A stretch of DNA of 13,693 bases from an uncultured Oscillibacter sp. (GTDB lineage Bacteria; Bacillota; Clostridia; Oscillospirales; Oscillospiraceae), in NCBI GenBank assembly GCA_905233795.1, contig CAJOFP010000029.1, positions 1 to 13,693 of the forward strand, written 5' to 3'. A program made the position numbers and the translations under genes. The notes beneath the pieces are model-generated. The model did not search any database. It had not been told where the DNA came from and worked only from the letters and a program-made list of their open reading frames with translations. Positions 1 to 6,642 of this stretch are shown one piece after another; the first letter of the stretch is position 1, and the number at the start of each line of letters is the position of its first letter.

Positions 1-190
1 CCAGCACGTCGCCGGGTTGACAGTTCAATAATTTGCATATACGCTCTATATTATCCGTGGACACCATTTCGCCGTGACGTAACTTTTGTAACGTGCTTTG
101 CGCCAAAATATTTTCTTTTCTAATTCGATTCGTATTATATCCCGCTTTTTTCAATGCGCTTAATATATTAAATTTATATCGTAACGGCAT
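1..190 (-). CDS. Short Cro/C1-type helix-turn-helix regulator, C-terminus cut by window edge
   Basis: The minus-strand frame opens with ATG at 190-188 and stays open to the window edge, giving 63 codons (start MPLRYKFNILSALKKAGYN) with no stop. A ribosome binding site AAGAGG (minus strand, 205-200) lies 9 nt upstream. The pattern is that of a minimal Cro/C1 (XRE, HTH_26-like) DNA-binding domain: an amphipathic first helix, then a segment with QSTLQKLRHGE as the probable turn and recognition helix, then ERICKLLNCQPGDVL, the usual closing helix. It aligns over about 60 residues with the protein at 453-671, sharing GY, R-R, E, ST, L, GE, IC, LL, C and P positions, roughly one third identical. 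The genes are divergent and share a control region, so mutual or self regulation is likely. The target beyond that is unknown. The family is fairly sure; the role is inference. Confidence 0.75.
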   Translation of the reverse strand, partial: MPLRYKFNILSALKKAGYNTNRIRKENILAQSTLQKLRHGEMVSTDNIERICKLLNCQPGDVL

Positions 191-222
191 TCTATAAAAC
201 CTCTTTTGCTATGCTTTAAAAT

Positions 223-242
223 TTGCACGATTATAAGTGCAA
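223..242. promoter_or_regulatory. Operator-like palindrome TTGCAC-N8-GTGCAA
   Basis: Perfect 6-bp arms, TTGCAC at 223-228 and GTGCAA at 237-242, flank an 8-nt centre that contains the -10 box of the leftward HTH gene. Its left part, TGCACGATTA (224-233), recurs exactly at 301-310 beside the rightward -10 box. This placement is typical of repressor sites for dimeric Cro/C1-type proteins. That one or both neighbouring HTH proteins bind here is inference. Confidence 0.5.
230..235 (-). promoter_or_regulatory. -10 box of the leftward HTH gene
   Basis: The minus strand reads TATAAT here, a perfect -10 box. Its start point would be near 223, giving a leader of about 30 nt before the AAGAGG site and the ATG at 190. 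No good -35 box lies at normal spacing, so the promoter may be weak or need an activator. The box sits inside the palindrome at 223-242. Confidence 0.5.
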
Positions 243-293
243 TTTTGACAAAATATTGCATAAATTATTATATAAATTTGGTTAAAATATATA

Positions 294-320
294 TTGCAAA
301 TGCACGATTAATCGTATAAT
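294..320 (+). promoter_or_regulatory. Rightward promoter with overlapping palindrome, for the HTH gene at 453
   Basis: TATAAT at 315-320 is a perfect -10 box. TTGCAA at 294-299 could be a -35 box, but the spacer is only 15 nt, so basal activity may be low. The spacer carries the repeated TGCACGATTA (301-310) and a perfect 12-bp palindrome, ACGATTAATCGT (304-315), whose last base is the first of the -10 box. Transcription would start near 327, just before the hairpin that begins at 331. A second, weaker candidate is TTGACA at 245-250 followed by TATATA at 269-274. Confidence 0.5.
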
Positions 321-330
321 ATCTTATCAT

Positions 331-432
331 CCTGTTACCGCTCTTTCCCGTGCGTGTGGGAAGCGTCCATGCCATTACACGCCACTTGTCACAACGTCGA
401 TTTTTCCTATACGCACGGGACGCGGTAACGGG
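331..432 (+). ncRNA. Highly structured leader RNA upstream of the HTH gene (29-bp hairpin)
   Basis: Two helices are visible directly. Positions 331-341 pair with 422-432 (11 pairs, one G-U). Positions 346-363 pair with 403-420 (18 unbroken pairs, three G-U). They are separated by a small asymmetric internal loop and closed by a 39-nt apical loop (364-402). No T-run follows, so it is not an intrinsic terminator. The ribosome binding site (AGGA at 439-442) begins a few bases after the helix. A rival fold is possible: 352-357 with 377-382 (GCGTGT/ACACGC), freeing 402-408 (TTTTCCT) to pair with 439-445 (AGGAAAA) over the ribosome binding site. No match to 6S, SRP, tmRNA or a common riboswitch was recognised. 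The structure is clear; its function as a switch or a separate small RNA is inference. Confidence 0.55.
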
Positions 433-452
433 ACAGAAAGGAAAATTGAAAT

Positions 453-671
453 ATGATTGTATATAAAAAAGACGTTTGGGACGCCTTACAAATGAAAGGC
501 TATGACGAACGCCGTTTGCGGCGGGAGAAATTACTGTCTACAAGTACGATTCTGGGATTGAAGCGCGGCGAACTTTGTCCCATGTCGAAAACCGTGGGGA
601 AAATATGCGAACTTTTACAATGTCCGCCGGAATTTGTGATAGAATATAAAAACGATATGGATTTTGAATAA
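453..671 (+). CDS. Short Cro/C1-type helix-turn-helix regulator
   Basis: This is a complete 72-residue protein with ATG at 453 and an AGAAAGGA ribosome binding site at 435-442, 10 nt upstream. It is a stand-alone HTH domain of the XRE/HTH_26 kind. The probable turn and recognition helix lie around residues 26-42 (LLSTSTILGLKRGELC), and the last helix, with KICELLQCPPEFVIEY, lies around residues 50-66. A short acidic tail (NDMDFE) follows, with no effector or dimerisation domain. It is a diverged relative of the protein encoded on the opposite strand at 1-190. Its expression is likely shaped by the palindromic promoter region and the structured leader at 331-432. Its TAA (669-671) abuts the trmFO stop on the other strand with no base between. 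It could be a chromosomal regulator or a relic of a mobile element's switch; no element genes are seen in the window. Confidence 0.75.
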   Translation: MIVYKKDVWDALQMKGYDERRLRREKLLSTSTILGLKRGELCPMSKTVGKICELLQCPPEFVIEYKNDMDFE

Positions 672-1976
672 TTAAACATTTAACTTGTCCAGAATATCTA
701 ATCCGCGCCGGGAAATCGCCTCGTTTTTCTCACGCTTTCCCCGGATACGCTTTTCCAATACAGGCATAATGCCGTAATTAATATTCATCGGTTGAAACGC
801 CGTGATAGACGGATTAGAAATATATAACGCTAACGCGCCGATAGCCGTTTCAGCCGGGAAATTGACGGGGGCTTGTCCCAGTAACCGCCGCGCCGTCTCA
901 ATCCCGACTAATAAGCCGCTCGCCGCCGATTCCACATAGCCCTCTACGCCTGTAATCTGTCCGGCGAAAGAGATAGAAAGATTGGATTTTAATCTATAAT
1001 ATCTATCTAATAATTTCGGCGAATTTAAAAACGTGTTCCGGTGCATGACGCCATATCTTAAAAATTCGGCGTTTTGTAACGCGGGTATCATGGAAAATAC
1101 GCGTTTTTGTTCCGGGAATTTCAAATGCGTTTGAAAACCCACCAGATTATAAACCGTCCCGGCGGCGTTGTCCTGTCTTAACTGTACGACGGCGTAAGGC
1201 TCCCGGCCTGTTTACGTATCCAATCCGCGCCGCGCCATGACTTCAACCGGCATACAGCCCTCAAAGACTTTTTTGTCCTCAAAGCCGTGAACTTCCGCCT
1301 CTTGCGCCGTCGCCAGCGCGTTGACAAATTCCAGATATTGCGCCTCATCCATAGGACAGTTGATATAATCCGCCGCGCCTTTATTATATCTTGAACCCAT
1401 CCACGCGTGATTCATATCAATACTGTCAAAAGCGATTAACGGCGCGGCGGCGTCATAGAAACTCAAATCAAAATCCGCGCCCAGAAGATTTTTTAAATCA
1501 TCCGCGAGCGCGTCGGATGTCAGCGGCCCGGTTGCGATAATAATATTATTGATATTATTATCTAAATTTTCCTGATTTTCCGGGATTTTAATCACTTCGC
1601 CGGGGATAATCTCAATATTTTCGCAATTCCTGATTTTTTCCGTTACCAGTCTGGAAAACGCGTGACGGTCTACCGCCAACGCGCCCCCGGCGTTGACGCG
1701 TGTTTCATCGGCGCAGGATAAAATCAGCGAATTTAACCGCCGCATTTCCTCTTTTAACAATCCCACGGCGTTACTTAAACTCTCGCCGCGTAACGAGTTA
1801 GAGCAGCACAATTCCGCGAAATCCGCCGTCACATGGGCGGGCGTGCGTTTATCCGGCTTCATCTCGTGTAATCTTACATGAATCCCGCGCCGCGCCAACT
1901 GCCACGCGCATTCGCTCCCCGCCAATCCCGCGCCGATGATCATTACGCTTTTTTCGACGCTTTTTTCATCCGTCAT
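672..1976 (-). pseudogene. trmFO: Folate-dependent tRNA (uracil-54) methyltransferase, broken by a small internal deletion
   Basis: TrmFO makes ribothymidine-54 in the tRNA T-loop using methylene-tetrahydrofolate and FAD. The first part (254 codons) begins MTDEKSVEKSVMIIGAGLAG, with the FAD GxGxxG motif at residues 15-20, ELCCSNSLRGE (Cys57/58) and EGCMPVEVMARRGLDT, which holds the conserved Cys241. A TAA at 1214-1212 follows at once. The same frame then continues [20 protein letters not shown] through VGFQTHLKF and [14 protein letters not shown] to the normal C-terminus. The family block of about 15 residues containing FGPMKPVGL is absent, so about 42 nt were lost and the join itself forms the stop. 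An unusual Asn-rich insert (ENQENLDNNINN) lies near residue 135. The start follows topA by 3 nt, with a GGGGAGG site inside the topA end, so the two are translationally coupled. Identity is certain. Whether the lesion is real or an assembly error is open. Confidence 0.9.
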
Positions 1977-1979
1977 GAA

Positions 1980-4329
1980 TTAATCCTCCCCGGATTCGTC
2001 TTTCGCTTTTTTCGCCGTCTTTTTCGTCGCTGTTTTACTTGTTTTCGCCGCGCCTGTTGACTTTTTCGCGCTTGTCTTTTTCGCTGTCGCGCCTGACGCT
2101 TTTTTCGTCGTCTTTTTCGCTTTCGCGTCTTTACTCTCGCTTATATTTATATTCTCGTCGGGGCTTGCGTTTTCATTGTCCGTTGATTTCTTTTTATAAC
2201 CCCGCTGGTCTTCCGGTACAAAATTCGGACAGTCGGGATTAATACAAAACGGTTTCCGCGATCCGCGTCCGGAGCGTTTAAATAAAGTTCGCCCGCAGAT
2301 CGGACAATCGTCTTTTAACGGCGTATCCCACGTTCTGAAATCGCACGTCGGCTCGTGATGTTTCGTCGCCACCTGATTTTCACAGCAATAATAAATATAT
2401 TGCTTTTTCGTATTCTGACTGACGCCCGTTCGCTTTAACAATCTGCCGCCGCATTTCGGACACCGTCCCGGCATGACTTCCACAAGCGGCATCGTAAATT
2501 CACACTCCGGGTATCCCGGACAGGCCAAAAACGGCCCGAACGGCCCGCGCGTCCGGGACTTTAATCCGCACACCCTCCAAAGCCTGTTCCGCCGATTGCA
2601 AATCACGATCAAAACCGGCGTAAAAATTGCGCAATACGCCTTTCCAATCCGCTTTTCCGGCTTCGATTTCATCCAGTTCGTTTTCCATTCGCGCCGTGAA
2701 TTTCAAATCCGCTATATCCGAGAATCTTTCTTTCATTAATTGCGTGACCACGCGTCCAAGATTCGTGATTCTTAAATTTTTGCCTTCTTTGATTACATAT
2801 TGCCGGTCTAAAATCGTGCTGACCGTCGGCGCGTAAGTGGACGGGCGTCCGATTCCCTGTTCTTCCATAGCGCGAATTAAACTCGCGTCCGTGTAACGCG
2901 CCGGAGGCTGTGTGAAATGCTGTTCGGGCAGCGTCTGACTTAAATCAACAATTTGTCCCTCTTCCAACGGCGGCAACGCCGCGCCGCTTTCATACGGCTC
3001 TTCTTCCTCGTCCGATTGCGTCTGATCCTGCGCTTGATTTTGCGCTTTTCCTCGCGTTTTTTCGTCTTTACTTTCTTCGTATACAGCCGTAAAACCGGCG
3101 AATTTCAAATTAGACGCGCTGGCGCGAAAATCATGCCGTCCGGCGCGAATTTCCACCGATACGGCGTCAAAAACCGCGCTGGACATCTGACAGGCTAAAA
3201 AACGGCTCCAGATTAATTTATATAAATTATACTGTTCCCGCGTCAAATCTTTTTTGACCTGTTCCGGCGTCCTGAAAACATCGCTGGGACGTATCGCCTC
3301 ATGAGCGTCTTGCGCGTTGCTTTTCGCTTTATAACGCCGGGGCTGTTCCGGTCTGTATATATTTCCATAGCGATTCTCGATAAAGCTCCGCGCCGCCTGA
3401 ATCGCCTCTTCAGACAATCTCAGCGAATCCGTTCTCATATAAGTGATTAATCCAACGGCGCCCTCTCCGCTGATTTCCACGCCTTCATATAATTGCTGGG
3501 CAATCATCATCGTTCTCTTAGGCGTCATATTTAACTTGCGCGACGCCTCTTGCTGTAACGTCGAAGTCGTGAACGGCGGCGACGGATTGCGTTTTTTTTC
3601 GCCGCGCTTTATTTTCTCAATTATAAATTTTTCATGTGAAATCTCTTGAATAATTTTATTTACTTCTTCTTGACTATGCAATTCGCCCTTTTTGCCGTCT
3701 GTTCCGTGCCAGTGCGACAAAAATTTCTTTTTATCGCTTTCCAGCCACGCGTCAAGACTCCAGTATTCCTCCGGCTTAAAATTTTCAATCTCCTGTTCCC
3801 GATCATCCACCATGCGCGTGGCGACTGACTGTACGCGTCCGGCGGATAGTCCCCGGCGGATTTTCTTCCATAATAACGGACTGAGTTTATAGCCCACTAA
3901 GCGATCCAAAATTCTCCGCGCCTGTTGGGCGTCCACTAAATCCTGATCAATTTCACGCGGCGCGTCTATGCTGGCGCGTACCACGCGTTTTGTGATTTCA
4001 TTAAAAGTCACTCTGCGCGCCTTTTCGTCCGGAAGCTCTAACAGCGTTTTTAAATGCCATGAAATCGCCTCTCCCTCACGATCCGGGTCCGTGGCGAGAT
4101 AAATCATATCCGCCTTTTTTACGGCCCGTTTCAGACTTTTAATTAAATCCTCTTTGCCTTTAATCGGCTCGTAAACCGGCTCGAAATCCCGTTCTATATC
4201 CACGCCCAGTTTACTCTTGGGCAAATCGCGCAAATGTCCCATACTGGCCATGACTTCATAATCTTTGCCCAGATATTTTTCAATCGTCCTCGCCTTCGCC
4301 GGGGATTCCACGATAACCAAGCTGCGCAT
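1980..4329 (-). pseudogene. topA: DNA topoisomerase I, frameshifted by a small deletion before the first zinc finger
   Basis: Type IA topoisomerase relaxes negative supercoils. I chose the ATG at 4329 (MRSLVIVESPAKARTIEKYL) because GGAGGG at 4345-4340 is 10 nt upstream; the open frame extends further up only as AT-rich read-through. Motifs are TOPRIM DPDREGEA (about 81-88), SAGRVQSVATRMV (about 162-174), and the active-site Tyr297 in LITYMRTDS. The frame is normal to RIKVPD (codon 2553-2551). One stray base (2550) follows, and the next frame resumes RGPFGPFLACPGYPECEF. Family members carry about 18 residues here, including the first CxxC of zinc finger 1, so about 50 nt are missing. Two further Cys-rich fingers (CPKCGGRLL and CPICGRTLF) and a Lys/Ala/Thr-rich tail of about 45 residues remain. 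An insert rich in Gln and Glu (near residue 485) is also unusual. The enzyme is normally essential, so an assembly error must be considered. Confidence 0.9.
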
Positions 4330-4419
4330 GGCGTTTTTTCCCTCCACAAAAATTATCAATTTATAATTTTTTAATTTAAATATATTATAATTTATATTTT
4401 CATTTATTTTTATCATCAT

Positions 4420-4437
4420 ATTCATGATAACATGAAT
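4420..4437. repeat. Palindrome ATTCATG-ATAA-CATGAAT between dprA and topA
   Basis: A perfect 7-bp inverted repeat with a 4-nt loop lies just past the dprA stop, in the 115-nt spacer before topA. No T-run follows on the minus strand, so it does not look like an intrinsic terminator. It could be an operator for topA or a transcript-stabilising hairpin. The rest of the spacer is AT-rich without a clear promoter. Confidence 0.35.
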
Positions 4438-4444
4438 TATATTA

Positions 4445-5665
4445 CTAATTAATTAAATTTATCAAACGCGTATAACGCTTTCCGATATGCTGACGAATCA
4501 TGCCGTCTATTTCCAATATCGTCAACGCGGACAATACGCGCCGCGTCGGAATGCCGCTCTGATCAATTAAATCATCCGTCTGTATGGGATTTTTTATATC
4601 CATTAATTCCAATAATTCAATCTGATCATCCGTCAAATTCCCGTCCGAGATTGAGACATCCCGGATTTCCAAGACTTCATCTTGATCATTCTCTTCGCTC
4701 TTGTCCTGTCTTAAATCGCCATCCGGTTTTCCGGGCGACTCCATTTCTTCCAATACCGTCGGCAATTCTTTCGCCGCCCCGAATTTTTCAGGAAATCGAA
4801 ACGCGTAATCCTGTAAAATTTCTCTGGCGTCCGTCACCAGACCCGCGCCCGCCCGGATTAATTGATTACAGCCTTGACTTGCGAACGCGTTAATTGGTCC
4901 GGGAACCGCGTAAATATCCCGCCCCTGTTCCAGCGCCTGCGACGCCGTGATTAAGGCGCCGCTCCGCGGCGGCGCCTCCACTACCACGACGCCCACGGAA
5001 ATTCCCGCCATGATTCTATTCCGCGCCGGAAAATTCCCCGGCAGCGGACTTGTCCCCGGCGGATATTCCGAAATCAACGCGCCTACGGATATAATATCCT
5101 CGTATAAATTTTTATTCTCTCTCGGATAAATCACGTCCAGACCGCAACCCAACAATCCAAGCGTGACGCCGCCCGCCATCAACGCGCCGCGACTGGCCGC
5201 CGTGTCGATTCCTCTCGCAAGTCCGCTGGCGACAATCGCCCCGCCGCTTGTCAGTCCGTAACTGATCCGCTCCGCGCACATCATCCCATAAGGCGTACAA
5301 TTCCGCGTTCCCACTACCGTTATAACCGCCTCTTCGTCGATTACCGGCAGACGACCTTTAATATATAACAAACACGGCGGATCGTATATATCCCGCAAGA
5401 GTCCCGGATATTCCGCGTCCTGCATCGTCATCACGCGAATATTTAAACGCTGACAATCCCCCAAAATTTTATCCGCCGCGTCCATAGACCGATCCTTGAG
5501 AAATTTTACCTGCTCTTTCTCCATTCCATCGGCCATGAATAAATCTTTCTCATCCGCGTAATAAATATCTTCCGGGGAACCGAAATGCCGCAAAAGCGCA
5601 AGACGCGTCTGATTTTTCAATCCTTTCAGACAACTCAGCCATACCCAGTATTTTAAACCCGACAT
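4445..5665 (-). CDS. dprA: DNA processing protein A (loads RecA on incoming single-stranded DNA)
   Basis: DprA/Smf binds single-stranded DNA entering during natural transformation and hands it to RecA in the cytoplasm. I chose ATG at 5665 (MSGLKYWVWLSCLKGL, 406 aa) because AGAGGGGGA lies about 6 nt upstream; an in-frame TTG at 5683 lies upstream of that site and would put it inside the gene. An N-terminal helical SAM-like region (about 1-100) is followed by the Rossmann-like DprA core, with VVGTRNCTPYG (about 117-127), SGLARGIDTAA (about 147-157), GCGLDVIYP, GNFPARNRIMAG (about 210-221) and SGALITASQALEQGR. A charged linker (about 300-345) leads to a winged-helix C-terminus ending in IRQHIGKRYTRLI. 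Length and motifs are normal. It lies 115 nt upstream of topA, the usual Bacillota arrangement. The ComE, ComF and pilus genes that would show competence are not in the window. Annotation is confident. Confidence 0.95.
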   Translation of the reverse strand: MSGLKYWVWLSCLKGLKNQTRLALLRHFGSPEDIYYADEKDLFMADGMEKEQVKFLKDRSMDAADKILGDCQRLNIRVMTMQDAEYPGLLRDIYDPPCLLYIKGRLPVIDEEAVITVVGTRNCTPYGMMCAERISYGLTSGGAIVASGLARGIDTAASRGALMAGGVTLGLLGCGLDVIYPRENKNLYEDIISVGALISEYPPGTSPLPGNFPARNRIMAGISVGVVVVEAPPRSGALITASQALEQGRDIYAVPGPINAFASQGCNQLIRAGAGLVTDAREILQDYAFRFPEKFGAAKELPTVLEEMESPGKPDGDLRQDKSEENDQDEVLEIRDVSISDGNLTDDQIELLELMDIKNPIQTDDLIDQSGIPTRRVLSALTILEIDGMIRQHIGKRYTRLINLIN

Positions 5666-5758
5666 TTCATGTCCCCCTCTCAAATTATATAAAATTAATA
5701 TAAAATTATATAAACTTTTATATCTATTTTATTTTAATATTTTATTTAAATTTAATTT

Positions 5759-6616
5759 TTATATCTTATCCCGTGACAGTTCCCAGAGCGCGATTCCCGC
5801 CGCCATCGCCGCGTTTAACGATTCGCAATCTTCTCTCATCGGGATTTTCAACATCCCGTCACATAACGCCGCGACTTCGTCCGAAATCCCCCGTCCCTCG
5901 CTTCCAATCACGATTGCGAGCGCGTTATTACGCGAATCAGCCTGTAAATTCGCCTGATTAATCCCGCGAATATCCGCCGCGTTATCCCGCGCCGCCGCGC
6001 CGTAAATTAAAACTTTATATTTTTTAATCAAATCCGCGAATTTTATGAAATCCATATTCCAGATATTTAATTTCCAAATCGCGCCCATTGACGCCCGGAT
6101 TGTTCTGGGGTGAAACAAATCCGCGCACCCGGACAGTAAAAACACGCCGTCCGCGCCGAACGCGTCCGCTGTCCTCAAAATCGTCCCGACGTTGCCGGGG
6201 TCCTGCATACCGTCCAGAATCAAATAAATCCGCTTTTTATTTATATTCTTTTTTAATTCCTCTTCCGGCGCGATATAATCCGGCGTATCGCATACGCATA
6301 ACACGCCCTGCGGCGTTTTCGACGGCGCGACGCTTTTCATAATCTCCTCCGGGATCAAAATCTCCCGGATTTGATTATTTTTATCATAATTTTTATCGCT
6401 ATATTTACTATCAATTTTATCATTATACCATGCCGGAAGCCGCGCCGTATCCGTCCGCGTAATTATTTTTATATTTCCCCATCGAAACGCTTCTTCCAGC
6501 AATTTCCATCCATCGCATACTATTAAACGCTCTTCCCGCCGATACGCGCCGTCTGAAAGCAATTTCCGGATTTTTTTTATCAAATCATTATTCCGACTTG
6601 TAATATATTCAGCCAT
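5759..6616 (-). CDS. SpoU/TrmH-family RNA 2'-O-ribose methyltransferase
   Basis: This 285-residue protein belongs to the SPOUT superfamily, which methylates ribose 2'-OH groups in rRNA or tRNA using S-adenosylmethionine bound in a trefoil knot. All three family motifs are present: LDGMQDPGNVGTILRTADAFG-type motif 1 (Asn142, Arg148), IVIGSEGRGIS (motif 2, about 235-245) and IPMREDCESLNAAMAAGIALWE-type motif 3 (about 258-279). An N-terminal substrate-binding domain (about 1-110) carries an Asn/Asp/Lys-rich insert (about 64-82) in AT-rich DNA. The exact target nucleotide cannot be read from sequence, so no gene name is given. It starts 26 nt after fhs and ends 93 nt before the dprA start. The ATG has no visible Shine-Dalgarno site, unlike its neighbours; the upstream 26 nt are nearly all A and T, so translation may be weak or coupled to fhs. 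Confidence 0.88.
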   Translation of the reverse strand: MAEYITSRNNDLIKKIRKLLSDGAYRREERLIVCDGWKLLEEAFRWGNIKIITRTDTARLPAWYNDKIDSKYSDKNYDKNNQIREILIPEEIMKSVAPSKTPQGVLCVCDTPDYIAPEEELKKNINKKRIYLILDGMQDPGNVGTILRTADAFGADGVFLLSGCADLFHPRTIRASMGAIWKLNIWNMDFIKFADLIKKYKVLIYGAAARDNAADIRGINQANLQADSRNNALAIVIGSEGRGISDEVAALCDGMLKIPMREDCESLNAAMAAGIALWELSRDKI

Positions 6617-6642
6617 TTTATTAAAATTTTATTTAAAATTAT

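Noticed and set aside
331..432. Intrinsic terminator, 6S RNA or SRP RNA as identity of the large hairpin
   Set aside because: No T-run follows; it is shorter than 6S and lacks its open central bubble; the SRP GGAA-loop signature is absent.
1..671. Toxin-antitoxin module or prophage switch
   Set aside because: Both genes encode DNA-binding proteins only; no toxin, integrase, excisionase or attachment site is visible in the window.
1212..1214. Recoded stop or programmed bypass in trmFO, topA or asnS
   Set aside because: In all three genes conserved residues are physically absent from the DNA, so neither stop read-through nor frameshifting could restore a normal protein.
685..1230. Repeat of the RRGLD coding segment (near 1216-1236 and near 687-712) as cause of the trmFO deletion
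   Set aside because: Both copies are normal parts of the protein and are about 520 nt apart; a 42-nt loss cannot come from recombination between them.
2039..2242. Plus-strand open frames opposite the topA tail, Arg/Ser/Leu-rich
   Set aside because: They mirror the Lys/Ala-rich coding repeat on the minus strand and have no start signals.
4330..4425. In-frame upstream extension of topA to 4425
   Set aside because: The extra 32 residues are Asn/Ile/Lys-rich translation of AT-rich spacer; GGAGGG at 4345-4340 and the family's MRSLVIVESPAK start point to 4329.
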